DNA from: Dyadobacter fermentans
Lineage (GTDB): Bacteria > Bacteroidota > Bacteroidia > Cytophagales > Spirosomataceae
Reading direction: 5' to 3'
Length of the DNA stretch: 64,000 nt
Assembly (NCBI RefSeq): GCF_019924045.1
Contig: NZ_JAHXBN010000028.1
Span: 131,174-195,173, forward strand
Of the stretch, positions 34,627 to 44,005 are shown piece by piece. The translations under genes were made by a program, and so were the position numbers. The notes beneath the pieces were generated by a model. That model did not search any database, was not told where the DNA came from, and saw only the letters and a list, made by a program, of their open reading frames with translations. Position 1 is the stretch's first letter. Every line of letters begins with the position of its first letter.

Positions 34627-37600
34627 ATGTTTAATCAATTCATACGACGACCTGTATTCGCGATTGTGATATCGGTCATGATAGTCTTTATAGGTATACT
34701 GGCTATCAAAAAACTGCCTATCTCGCAGTTCCCGGACATCGCTCCTACCACTGTTAACATCTTCATCGCCTACCCCGGTTCGAGTGCCGACGTATTGGTG
34801 AAATCCACACTCATTACACTGGAACAGGCGATTAACGGTGTTCAGGATATGCGCTATATCGCTACCGACGCCACCAGTGCAGGGGAAGCTACACTGAGGA
34901 TCATCTTCGAACCCGGTACCGACCCTAACGACGCGGTTATCAGGGTAAAAACGAGGGTTGACCAGGTAATGCCGCTTCTTCCCGAACTCGTTCAGCGTGA
35001 AGGGGTAATTATCACGCCGATCCAGCCGAGTATGTTGATGTACGTCAACCTGTACTCGAAATCGAAAACCATCGACGAGAAATTCCTCTTCAACTATGCT
35101 ACTGTCAAAATGATCCCTGAAATCCAGCGGACCAAAGGGGTAGCACGGGCGCAGATCCTCGGTAGCCGCCGTTACGCGATGCGTGTATGGCTCAACCCCG
35201 AACGCATGCGTGCGTACAGCATTTCGGTGGAAGAAGTAATGAAATCGCTGGCGGAACAAAGTATCATCGGCCGCCCCGGCCGTATCGGACAAAGCTCCGG
35301 TATCGCCGCCCAGTCATTGGAATATGTATTGACTTACAAAGGCCGGTACAGCGAACCGAAAGAATACGAGGACATCATTATTCGTGCAAACAAAGAAGGT
35401 GAAAGCATTCATTTGAAGGATATCGCGAAAGTAGAGCTCGGTAGTGAGTTCTTCGATATTTACTCCAACCTCGACGGCAAGGCATCCGCGGCGATCGTTT
35501 TGCGCCAGAACTATGGTAGTAATGCGAGCGACGTGATCGAGGAAGTGAAGAAAAAACTCGACGTGATGAAGGCCTCCTTCCCTCCCGGTATCGACTATAA
35601 GATCAGCTACGACGTTTCTCAGTTCCTCGACGCCTCTATTGAGCAGGTAATCGACACCCTGCGCGATGCATTTATCCTCGTGGCATTGGTCGTATTCCTC
35701 TTCCTGGGCGACTGGCGCTCAACCCTGATTCCGATCCTTGCGGTTCCGGTATCATTGGTCGGGGCATTCTTCGTGATACAAGGCTTCGGGCTATCCATTA
35801 ACCTCATCACCCTCTTTGCATTGGTACTCGCGATCGGTATTGTGGTCGATGATGCGATTGTCGTCGTCGAGGCCGTCCACGCCAAGTTTGAGGAGGAGCC
35901 CGGGATAACGCCTTACAATGCGGTGAAAAAAGTATTGGCTGAAATCAGTGGTGCGATCATCGCGATCACCGCGGTAATGGTGTCGGTATTCGTTCCGATC
36001 TCCTTTATGTCGGGTCCTGTGGGTACCTTTTACCGCCAGTTCTCGATTACCATGGCAAGCTCTATCGTGATCTCGGCGTTGATCGCCTTGACGCTTACGC
36101 CCGTATTGTGTGCGATGCTTTTGAAGAGCCATCATGGCCATCCGAGAAAGAAATCCATCATGGACAAAGGTATCGACGCATTCAACCGTGGTTTTGAAAA
36201 ACTCACCGGCCGTTATGTCGCATTGCTCAACAGGATCGTAGCCCGTCGTTTGGTGACATTCCTGGTGCTCGGCTTGTTCTGTTTCGGTATTTACTGGGCC
36301 AACTCCATCGTACCGGCTGGTTTTATCCCTAACGAGGACCAGAGTACCATTTACGCGATCATCCAGACACCTCCGGGATCGACATTGGAAAAAACCAACG
36401 AGGTATCCCGTCGTCTCCAAAAGATTTGCGAGGAAGTGGAAGGTATCGAATCGGTGTCATCACTGGCAGGTTACGAGATCATGACAGAAGGCCGCGGTTC
36501 CAATGCGGGTACCTGTTTGATCAACCTTAAACCATGGCACGAGCGCGAGCAGAATGTGAAAGAGATCATGGAAGAGCTCGAACATGCTTCCAAAGGCCTC
36601 GGCGCGACGGTCGAATTCTTCGAACCGCCAGCGATTCCGGGCTTTGGTACATCCGGTGGTTTCTCGATGCGTCTTTTGGATAAAAACACAGATACCGATT
36701 ACCAGGAGTTTGACAAGATCAACAAGGAGTTCCTCGAAAACCTTGGCAAGCGCAAAGAGCTGACCGGTTTGTTCACCTTCTTCGCTGCCAACTATCCGCA
36801 GTACGAACTGGAAATTGATAACAAACTGGCCATGCAGAAAGGCGTATCGATCGGAAAAGCGATGGATAACCTCAACATCATGATCGGTAGTACTTACGAA
36901 CAGGGCTTTATCAAGTTCAACCAGTTCTTTAAAGTATACGTACAATCCGATCCGAAGTACAGAAGGCTCCCTTCCGATCTTTTGAATCTCTTCGTTAAAA
37001 ACGAAGCGGGCGAAATGGTACCTTACTCATCGTTCATGAAGCTCAAAAAAGGACAGGGACCGAACGAGATCACGCGTTTTAACCTCTATAATTCGGCGGC
37101 GATCCAGGGGCTTCCTGCGAAAGGCTACACCACAGCGGAAGCCATCGCGGCGATTCGTGAAGTGGCTGCCAAAACGCTTCCGAAAGGTTACGATATCGCA
37201 TTCGAAGGGCTTTCTTACGACGAATCGATCCGCGGGAACGAATCAGTGGTCGTATTCGCGATTGTATTGGCATTCGTGTACCTCGTGCTCGCTGCTCAGT
37301 ACGAAAGCTTCATCATTCCACTCGCAGTGGTATTGTCGTTGCCTGTCGGGGTGTTCGGATCTTTCCTCATGCTGAAACTAATGGGCCTCGAAAACAACAT
37401 CTATGCGCAGATCGGTCTCATCATGCTTGTCGGGCTCTTGGGTAAAAATGCCGTATTGATCGTGGAATTCGCAGTGCAGAAGCGCGCCGAGGGAGCCACC
37501 ATCCTGGCTGCGGCGATCGAAGGCGCCAGAGTACGTTTCCGTCCGATCCTGATGACCTCATTCGCATTCGTGGCCGGTCTGATCCCGCTGATCATGGCTA

Positions 37601-37833
37601 CCGGCGCCGGCGCGATCGGTAACCGTACCATCGGTTCCTCCGCCATGGGTGGTATGTTGTTCGGTACGGTCTTCGGGGTCATCATCATCCCGGGCTTGTA
37701 TTACATATTCGCCAAACTGGCTGATGGCAGAAAACTGATCCGCGACGAAGAAGACAGCTCACTGTCCGAAGGATTCGTTCACGCCATTGACGCTTTCCCA
37801 ACATCAGAAGATAAAGACGAACATGCGAAATAA
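34627..37833 (+). CDS. RND multidrug efflux permease (HAE-1, AcrB type)
   Basis: A 1068-residue proton/drug antiporter with the usual 12 helices and two large periplasmic loops. It opens MFNQFIRRPVFAIVISVMIV, typical of HAE-1 pumps. Helix 4 reads GIVVDDAIVVVEAV, with Asp408 and Asp409 as the proton relay pair; this double Asp separates it from the metal pump at 6.8-11.2 kb. AIQGLPAKGYTTAEAIAAI and GKNAVLIVEFAV are further family segments. The likely substrates are hydrophobic drugs, dyes or detergents. Its last 11 bases overlap the start of the TolC-type gene, suggesting translational coupling. Confidence 0.95.
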   Translation: MFNQFIRRPVFAIVISVMIVFIGILAIKKLPISQFPDIAPTTVNIFIAYPGSSADVLVKSTLITLEQAINGVQDMRYIATDATSAGEATLRIIFEPGTDPNDAVIRVKTRVDQVMPLLPELVQREGVIITPIQPSMLMYVNLYSKSKTIDEKFLFNYATVKMIPEIQRTKGVARAQILGSRRYAMRVWLNPERMRAYSISVEEVMKSLAEQSIIGRPGRIGQSSGIAAQSLEYVLTYKGRYSEPKEYEDIIIRANKEGESIHLKDIAKVELGSEFFDIYSNLDGKASAAIVLRQNYGSNASDVIEEVKKKLDVMKASFPPGIDYKISYDVSQFLDASIEQVIDTLRDAFILVALVVFLFLGDWRSTLIPILAVPVSLVGAFFVIQGFGLSINLITLFALVLAIGIVVDDAIVVVEAVHAKFEEEPGITPYNAVKKVLAEISGAIIAITAVMVSVFVPISFMSGPVGTFYRQFSITMASSIVISALIALTLTPVLCAMLLKSHHGHPRKKSIMDKGIDAFNRGFEKLTGRYVALLNRIVARRLVTFLVLGLFCFGIYWANSIVPAGFIPNEDQSTIYAIIQTPPGSTLEKTNEVSRRLQKICEEVEGIESVSSLAGYEIMTEGRGSNAGTCLINLKPWHEREQNVKEIMEELEHASKGLGATVEFFEPPAIPGFGTSGGFSMRLLDKNTDTDYQEFDKINKEFLENLGKRKELTGLFTFFAANYPQYELEIDNKLAMQKGVSIGKAMDNLNIMIGSTYEQGFIKFNQFFKVYVQSDPKYRRLPSDLLNLFVKNEAGEMVPYSSFMKLKKGQGPNEITRFNLYNSAAIQGLPAKGYTTAEAIAAIREVAAKTLPKGYDIAFEGLSYDESIRGNESVVVFAIVLAFVYLVLAAQYESFIIPLAVVLSLPVGVFGSFLMLKLMGLENNIYAQIGLIMLVGLLGKNAVLIVEFAVQKRAEGATILAAAIEGARVRFRPILMTSFAFVAGLIPLIMATGAGAIGNRTIGSSAMGGMLFGTVFGVIIIPGLYYIFAKLADGRKLIRDEEDSSLSEGFVHAIDAFPTSEDKDEHAK

Positions 37834-39256
37834 GAGAATATTGAATTGGGCCGGCATCGCGTTCATCGGGCTGGCCTACCAGGCCTGTAACATCCCGACG
37901 CTGCCTCAGAAAACGGAAAACCGCGCGGTACCTGTGAGCTTCAACGGCTCACAGGACTCCACCAACACCGGTAAGGTGAGCTGGAAAACGTTTTTTACAG
38001 ATCCCAACCTGAATGCACTGATCGACACCGCATTCAGGAATAACCAGGAACTGAACATTACTTTGCAGGAAATCGCGATCTCGCAAAACGAGATCCAGGC
38101 GCGCAAGGGGGAATACCTCCCCTTCGTGGGCTTGCGCGGCGGTGCCGGCGTCGAGAAAGCGGCGCGCTACACCAACATCGGCGCCAGCGAAGCCACTACC
38201 GACATCAAACCGGGCAAAGAGACGCCCGACCCGCTTCCGGATGTGAATATCCAGGCAGTGGCACGTTGGGAAGTCGATATCTGGCACAAGCTCCGCAATG
38301 CGAAAAAAGCAGCGGCAACACGATACCTGTCGTCCATCGAAGGCAAAAACTTCATGATGACCAACCTCGCAGCCGAAATCGCGAACTCCTATTACGAACT
38401 GCTCGCGCTGGATACGCAGCTGGCCATTATCCGCCAGAATATCGACATCCAGAACAATGCGTTGAAAATCGTAAGAATGGAGAAAGAAGCCACCCGCGTG
38501 ACCGAGCTCGCCGTGCGCCGGTTCGAAGCGCAGGTGCTGAAAACGCAAAACCTGCAGTACGGTATTCAGCAGCAGATCATCGAAACCGAAAACCGGATCA
38601 ACTTCCTCGTTGGACGTTACCCGCAGCCGGTACAGCGCAGCAGCCAGGGCTTCGAAAACCTCGTGCCAAACGTGGTGCAGTCCGGTATCCCTTCGCAGCT
38701 GCTCTCGAACCGCCCGGATATCAAGCAGGCGGAGCTCGATCTCGAAGCGGCGAAAATCGATGTAGCTGTGGCGAGAGCGAACTTCTACCCTTCGCTGGGA
38801 TTGTCGGCGAGCCTGGGTTTCCAGGCATTCAGCCCGATTTACCTCGCCCGCGTACCTGAGTCGATCATGGGATCGCTCATCGGCGACCTGGCTGGTCCGG
38901 TGATCAACCGCTACGCGATCCGTGCCGGTTATGCCAATGCGAATGCGCGCCAGATCCAGGCTATTTACAACTACGAGCGTACCGTTCTGAATGCGTACAT
39001 TGAAGTGGTGAACCAGCTTTCGAACATTAACAACCTCGAAAAGAGCTTCGACCTGAAAACGAAAGAAGTGGAAGCACTCAACCAGTCGACCACCATTTCG
39101 AACCGCTTGTTCGCCTCGGCCCGTGCCGACTATATGGAAGTATTGCTCACCCAACGCGACGCGCTGGAATCGAAATTTGAACTGATCGAAACCAAAATGA
39201 AGCAGATGAATGCCATGGTGAATATCTACCGGGCGCTCGGAGGCGGATGGAATTGA
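37823..39256 (+). CDS. TolC/NodT-type outer-membrane efflux lipoprotein
   Basis: A 477-residue channel protein. ATG 37823 (MRNKRILNWAGIAFIGLAYQACNIP, lipobox Cys22) is preferred because the frame's earlier start would lie inside the permease gene without a signal. The two repeated OEP units begin near NPNLNALIDTAFRNNQELN and near RPDIKQAELDLEAAKIDVAVARA; the latter, preceded by SGIPSQLLSNRPD, is a hallmark of NodT-family channels. It completes the tripartite pump and is followed by a terminator. Confidence 0.93.
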   Translation: MRNKRILNWAGIAFIGLAYQACNIPTLPQKTENRAVPVSFNGSQDSTNTGKVSWKTFFTDPNLNALIDTAFRNNQELNITLQEIAISQNEIQARKGEYLPFVGLRGGAGVEKAARYTNIGASEATTDIKPGKETPDPLPDVNIQAVARWEVDIWHKLRNAKKAAATRYLSSIEGKNFMMTNLAAEIANSYYELLALDTQLAIIRQNIDIQNNALKIVRMEKEATRVTELAVRRFEAQVLKTQNLQYGIQQQIIETENRINFLVGRYPQPVQRSSQGFENLVPNVVQSGIPSQLLSNRPDIKQAELDLEAAKIDVAVARANFYPSLGLSASLGFQAFSPIYLARVPESIMGSLIGDLAGPVINRYAIRAGYANANARQIQAIYNYERTVLNAYIEVVNQLSNINNLEKSFDLKTKEVEALNQSTTISNRLFASARADYMEVLLTQRDALESKFELIETKMKQMNAMVNIYRALGGGWN

Positions 39257-39283
39257 CCGATTAACTTAGGATGTGGTTTTTTG

Positions 39284-39320
39284 ATAAAGATTCTCCCGGC
39301 TGGGGGAATCTTTATTTTTT
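39284..39320 (+). terminator. Terminator of the RND efflux operon
   Basis: ATAAAGATTCTCCC and GGGGGAATCTTTAT form a long stem around GGCT, followed by a T run. It lies 27 bases after the TolC-type stop. Confidence 0.88.
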
Positions 39321-39402
39321 GCAGGTAATTCAACCACAAAATCAGCTTATTACGGGGATTTGAGTGAAGTAACCGTTTGTTCCAACCCAATCCCTTTTTT
39401 CT

Positions 39403-40887
39403 ATGAGCCTGAAAAATTACCTGATCGTTGCCCTGCTGATTATTGCTTGCCTGCCATCGCAGGCGAAAGACTACCGGACTTCGCTTTTCGGCATCCATTC
39501 CGATGGCATTACGCTCAACACCCGCTCCATTCAATACGCGATCGACTTCATTTCTCAAAACGGAGGCGGCCGGCTGGTGTTCAATGTGGGCCGCTGCCTT
39601 ACCGGCTCCATTCATCTGAAATCCAATGTAACCCTGCACCTCGAAGAAGGTGCCGTGCTGCTCGGCTCTCTGAATCCCTGGGATTACGATAAAAAAGTGT
39701 GGACGGCCATCGTTTTCGCCCACGACCAGCAGAATATCGGTATTACCGGCCAGGGCGTGATCGACGGCCGGGGCCGCTACATTGCCCGCAACATCGTCGA
39801 CATGATCCACAAGGGGCTCATCAAGGACCTCTTCCGCCAGGATCGCCCCGAAGCCGAAACGCGCCCCGTACTCGCATATATACGCAATTGCGAGGATGTG
39901 AATATCAAAGGCGTGACGATGCAGAATTCATCCAGCTGGGTGCAGATTTACGATCAATGTAAAAACGTGACTATTGACAGCATTACCGTCGACAGTAAAG
40001 CCTACTGGAACAACGACGGCATCGATATCGTCGACTGCGATGGGGTGAGCATTACCAACTCCTTTATCGATTCGGACGACGATGGCATTTGCCTCAAATC
40101 ACACGACGCCTCCAAAGTTTGTAAAAACATCTTGGTCAGGAACTGCACCATCCGGTCGAGCGCCAATGGGATCAAGTTCGGTACGGCTTCGTATGGCGGT
40201 TTCAGTAATGTTAAAATTTACAATGTAAAAATCTTCGACACTTACCGGTCGGCCATCACCCTGCAAGCGGTAGACGGCGGTTTTGTGGAAAATGTAATTG
40301 TCGACAGTTTGAAGGCATACAATACCGGGAATGCGATCTTTTTAAGGATTGGTGAAAGGGTGAAAGGGAAAAAAGGGAGGATGGAGAATATCAGCATTTT
40401 AAATATGTACGTAGAAGTACCGGCTACCAAACCGGATGCGGGCTACGAATATGAAGGGCCTATCGAAGACATGCCGCGCAACATTTCTCCGTCGGGCATT
40501 GTAGGCATGCCGGATGCGATCATTACCAATGTGACGTTGAAAAATATCGAAATCAAGCACCCCGGTGGAGGTAACCCAATGTACGCCAAAATCGGCCTGG
40601 ACGAACTGGACAAGGTGCCGGAGAAGCCGACATTCTACCCCGAGTTTTCAATGTTTGACGAACTTCCCGCGTGGGGCTTGTACGTACGCCACGCGAAAGA
40701 TGTTAAAGTCAGTAACCTGACATTGTCCTGCGAAAAGAAAGATTACCGTACCGCCATCGTTACCGACGATGTCCACGGGGCGACATTTGAAGGCATAAAA
40801 GTGACGCAGCCGGGCGTCGCCACGCCGAACGTTGCTAAAAATCACATTCACACCCATAAATCGACCGGAGTTGTCATCAGGAAATGA
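39403..40887 (+). CDS. Exported GH28-family (polygalacturonase-like) glycosidase
   Basis: A 494-residue right-handed beta-helix protein with a signal peptide (MSLKNYLIVALLIIACLPSQA). GH28 hallmarks are present: GVIDGRG, WNNDGIDIVDC and DSDDDGICLKSHD supply the catalytic Asp residues. The usual third and fourth motifs (Gly-His-Gly and Arg-Ile-Lys) are replaced by SANGIKFGTASYGG and a SAITLQAV stretch, so either this is a divergent subfamily or catalysis differs. It probably acts on pectin-type or other uronate-containing glycans in the periplasm. Its stop overlaps the start of the ThuA gene (ATGA), so the two are translated together. Confidence 0.87.
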   Translation: MSLKNYLIVALLIIACLPSQAKDYRTSLFGIHSDGITLNTRSIQYAIDFISQNGGGRLVFNVGRCLTGSIHLKSNVTLHLEEGAVLLGSLNPWDYDKKVWTAIVFAHDQQNIGITGQGVIDGRGRYIARNIVDMIHKGLIKDLFRQDRPEAETRPVLAYIRNCEDVNIKGVTMQNSSSWVQIYDQCKNVTIDSITVDSKAYWNNDGIDIVDCDGVSITNSFIDSDDDGICLKSHDASKVCKNILVRNCTIRSSANGIKFGTASYGGFSNVKIYNVKIFDTYRSAITLQAVDGGFVENVIVDSLKAYNTGNAIFLRIGERVKGKKGRMENISILNMYVEVPATKPDAGYEYEGPIEDMPRNISPSGIVGMPDAIITNVTLKNIEIKHPGGGNPMYAKIGLDELDKVPEKPTFYPEFSMFDELPAWGLYVRHAKDVKVSNLTLSCEKKDYRTAIVTDDVHGATFEGIKVTQPGVATPNVAKNHIHTHKSTGVVIRK

Positions 40888-41726
40888 GACGTGTTCGTCG
40901 GAATATAGCTTTGAAAATATTGTCCGCGACTGTGATCCTCGCAGCGAGCGCGGCGGGCTATACCATGCACGTCATGCGCTGGCTACCCTGGCAAAAGCCG
41001 GTTTTTGAACGCGCTATTCCCGCGAATTGCGTAGCCGCCACCGACAAAGCCATTTTGGTTTTTTCCAAAACAAACGGCTACCGGCATGCATCCATTGAAG
41101 CGGGCGTGAAGGCTATTAAAGAAGGAGGTCAAAAGCGGGGATGGGAAGTAGTAGCGACGGAGAATGGCGCATACTTTCACGAAATCTGTCTGAAATCGTA
41201 TCGAGCCGTCGTGTTCCTCTCCCCCACCGGCGATTTCCTGACGGATGAGCAGCAACGCGCATTTGAACAATATATCGAAAACGGCGGCGGTTATGCGGGC
41301 ATCCATTCCGCCGCCGATTGCGAATACAAATGGGACTGGTACGGCACGCTGCTCGGTACACGTTTCCGGAGCCATACATTTTTACCTTACCCTATTCCGG
41401 AGGCCCAAGTCGTAACCGAACCGGGGTCGCATCCCGCCATCGACGGCCTGCCAGCACGCTGGTCGAAGAAGGACGAATGGTACAATTTCCACGAGAGTGT
41501 GCGCGGGAGGCCTGGTTTTCAGGTATTGTTGACAGTTGATGAAAGTACCTACCCCGCATTCTGGCCCAAAGCAACGCACGGCGACCATCCTATCGCCTGG
41601 GCGCGATCAATGAGCAAGGGAAGGATGTTTTATACGGGGATCGGGCATAATGCGTCGACGTTCAGCGACACTATTGCGATGAAGCACATTATGGGTGGGA
41701 TCGCTTGGGCGGGTGGGCTGCTTTAA
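40884..41726 (+). CDS. ThuA-domain protein
   Basis: A 280-residue ThuA/trehalose-utilisation domain protein, a class I glutamine-amidotransferase-like fold without evident catalytic Cys. After an N-terminal hydrophobic segment (residues 10-30, probably a signal anchor) come ILVFSKTNGYRHASIEAG, VVFLSPTGDFL, GGGYAGIHSAADC, DHPIAWAR and YTGIGHNASTF, all typical. ThuA proteins are often linked to sugar metabolism, but the reaction is not settled. ATGA overlap with the GH28 gene strongly implies shared glycan processing. Confidence 0.9.
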   Translation: MRRVRRNIALKILSATVILAASAAGYTMHVMRWLPWQKPVFERAIPANCVAATDKAILVFSKTNGYRHASIEAGVKAIKEGGQKRGWEVVATENGAYFHEICLKSYRAVVFLSPTGDFLTDEQQRAFEQYIENGGGYAGIHSAADCEYKWDWYGTLLGTRFRSHTFLPYPIPEAQVVTEPGSHPAIDGLPARWSKKDEWYNFHESVRGRPGFQVLLTVDESTYPAFWPKATHGDHPIAWARSMSKGRMFYTGIGHNASTFSDTIAMKHIMGGIAWAGGLL

Positions 41727-41787
41727 GTCACTTCCCAACCCATCGGTTCAATTAAATGTCCTGATATCTCAACAAAACTAAATGGAA

Positions 41788-42159
41788 ATGAAAAAGCAAA
41801 TTGCGGTAGGCTGGGTTGCGGTACTTATGCTCGCCTTTTCTCGCTGTAAAGACAAAACATCGGACCCTATTCTGAATGACGAATGTGCCCGTGGAAATAT
41901 CCTGAAAAACGTAAAAGAGCGAAGCGGGACGATTTATTACAACTCATTGGAGAAAAAATATGCTGTGCATACGTCTGAACAAGGGACATATGATTCCCAG
42001 GACATCGGTTTCCTGTGCAATCCCCCGGATTCATTAAAAATAGATGGTCTCGCGGTCAATTTCGACGGGGATTACTATGCTTATGAAAAAGATCGCGTTG
42101 CACCCATCGGTGGTGCGACCTATTATTACTTACATATTACCAAGCTCAAAAAAGATTAA
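41788..42159 (+). CDS. Small predicted lipoprotein, 123 aa
   Basis: The start is ATG 41788 (MKKQIAVGWVAVLMLAFSRCKDK) or ATG 41782, two codons earlier. The hydrophobic leader ends in FSRC: a cysteine at the right place, but with Arg before it where Gly, Ala or Ser is normal, so lipidation is uncertain. The mature part reads like a small beta sandwich (GTIYYNSLEKKYAVHTSEQG, VNFDGDYYAYEKD, GGATYYYLHITKL), with Cys residues at DECARG and FLCNPP that could pair. I know no named family. It stands alone 61 bases after the ThuA gene. Confidence 0.68.
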   Translation: MKKQIAVGWVAVLMLAFSRCKDKTSDPILNDECARGNILKNVKERSGTIYYNSLEKKYAVHTSEQGTYDSQDIGFLCNPPDSLKIDGLAVNFDGDYYAYEKDRVAPIGGATYYYLHITKLKKD

Positions 42160-42455
42160 GTCCCGGCATTATTGACTCTAAAACAGCGATCCCACCACAA
42201 ACGAAACACATCATGAATGGGGTCGCCTAGTAAACCGGCCTTCTTCGCGACCTTCACATAAGAACCGAAATACAGCCTCGCTGTTTCCGCAATGTAAAGC
42301 AGTTGTTACCCCAATATTAACCAACATACTGATATTAAGCCCTTTTGAATCTAAAAACGCGCCCCGCGTTAACATTCTGTTAAGTCTTTCCACGCTGCGC
42401 CCCGGCGTTTTGCCTCGTGAGTATTTTTAGTTTTTAAAACTACTCACAAATCAAG

Positions 42456-43952
42456 ATGCAAAAGAAATCTCTACTGGCGTTGCTGCTTGCCGCAGCTATC
42501 ATGAATGGCTGTACCGACCATGCCCCTCAAAACCCGATACAGGAAGATCCCTCGGCTTTCAAGGAAGTTGCCGGTGTGGACCTGGGTAACCTCGCTGCGG
42601 CTGAAATCTCTGCCTACGACCCTATTTCCAAAAGACTTTTCACGGTGAACAACGAAAAGGCTGCCATCGTGGAAGTGCTCGACCTTTCGGCGTTCCCTGC
42701 GATCACGAAACTGCAACCGATCGACGTTTCGGCACTGGGTGGTGTGGCCAATAGCGTGGCGGTTTCGAATGGCAAGCTAGCGATCGCACTCGAAGCGACA
42801 AACAAGCAAGCGAATGGCAGCGTGATTGTGCTCAATACCAACACGTTGCAAATGATCAAACAAATCACCGTAGGCGCATTGCCTGATATGGTGACGTTCA
42901 GTCCGGACGGCCGGTTAATCGTAACGGCCAACGAAGGCGAGCCTAATGCCGATTACAGCGTGGATCCGGAGGGTTCGGTTTCCATTATCGACGTTACGAA
43001 TGATTACAGTGTTAAAACCCTCACTTTTGAAGGATTCGAGAATGATTACAATGCATTGGCAGCTAAGGGTTTCCGCAAGTTCGGACCAAAGGCCACGCTG
43101 GCCCAGGATATCGAACCTGAATACGTAGCCATTTCCGACAACTCCCAAAAGGCATTCGTGACCTTGCAGGAAAACAACGGCGTGGCCGAAATCGACCTGA
43201 TCAGCGGCAAGATCCTCGCCCTTCATGCGCTGGGAACCAAGGATATCAGTTACATCCTCAACGCCCTCGACCCAAGCGACAACGACCAGAAGGTAGAGCT
43301 GAGAAACTGGCCGATCAAGTCGTTTTACCTGCCTGACGCGATCTCCTATTTCAGCGTGAACGGCACCCCGTACGTGATCACCGCCGACGAGGGCGACGCC
43401 CGCGAATACAGCACGTTCGACGAGCAGAAACGCGTAAGTTCGCTCAAACTGAACCCGGTATACTTCCCGAATGGCGACGAGCTGAAAAAGACTTCAAACC
43501 TCGGCCGCCTGCGCGTAACCAGCACACGGGGCGATTTTGAAAACGACGGCACTTACGAAGAACTTTACAGCTTCGGTGGGCGCGGTTTCAGCATTTTCCA
43601 CGCCGCGGACATGAAGCGCGTGTACGAATCGGGTAACTCGCTCGAACAGGAGGTGATCAAAGCCGGCATTTACGACGATAGCCGCTCGGACGACAAAGGT
43701 GTTGAACCCGAAGGTGTTACCGTGGGATGGATGAACGGTAAGCCCGTGGCATTCATCGCGATGGAACGTGTTGACGCCGTAGGCGTTTACGACCTGAGTA
43801 ACCCGGGCGCACCGCAATTCCTGCAAATCATCAAAACAGGCGACGCTCCCGAGGGAGTATTGTTCATTCCTTCGGATAAAAGCCCGAACGGCAAAAGCCT
43901 GCTCGTGACAAGCAATGAGGAAGATGGCACAGTGAAATTCTTCCAGCCGTAA
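42456..43952 (+). CDS. Choice-of-anchor-I type beta-propeller lipoprotein
   Basis: A 498-residue lipoprotein (MQKKSLLALLLAAAIMNGCTD, Cys19). Propeller-like repeats run through the protein: ISAYDPISKRLFTVNNEKA, LPDMVTFSPDGRLIVTANEGEPN, IEPEYVAISDNSQKAFVTLQENN, YVITADEGDAREYS and KGVEPEGVTVG. These are characteristic segments of choice-of-anchor-I domain proteins, some relatives of which are annotated as alkaline phosphatase. No catalytic nucleophile can be named. It is monocistronic with its own terminator. The 296-base upstream region has no gene and contains several TTAAC-type pentamers. Confidence 0.88.
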   Translation: MQKKSLLALLLAAAIMNGCTDHAPQNPIQEDPSAFKEVAGVDLGNLAAAEISAYDPISKRLFTVNNEKAAIVEVLDLSAFPAITKLQPIDVSALGGVANSVAVSNGKLAIALEATNKQANGSVIVLNTNTLQMIKQITVGALPDMVTFSPDGRLIVTANEGEPNADYSVDPEGSVSIIDVTNDYSVKTLTFEGFENDYNALAAKGFRKFGPKATLAQDIEPEYVAISDNSQKAFVTLQENNGVAEIDLISGKILALHALGTKDISYILNALDPSDNDQKVELRNWPIKSFYLPDAISYFSVNGTPYVITADEGDAREYSTFDEQKRVSSLKLNPVYFPNGDELKKTSNLGRLRVTSTRGDFENDGTYEELYSFGGRGFSIFHAADMKRVYESGNSLEQEVIKAGIYDDSRSDDKGVEPEGVTVGWMNGKPVAFIAMERVDAVGVYDLSNPGAPQFLQIIKTGDAPEGVLFIPSDKSPNGKSLLVTSNEEDGTVKFFQP

Positions 43953-43973
43953 CAGGCCGGTATCGTACAAATG

Positions 43974-44003
43974 GGCCGTCCGGGAATCCGGGCGGCCTTT
44001 TTG
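43974..44003 (+). terminator. Terminator after the choice-of-anchor-I gene
   Basis: GGCCGTCCGG and CCGGGCGGCC form a 10-bp stem (one G-T pair) around GAAT, followed by TTTTTGTTTT. It overlaps the 3' border of the converging flippase-like gene. Confidence 0.88.
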
Positions 44004-44005
44004 TT

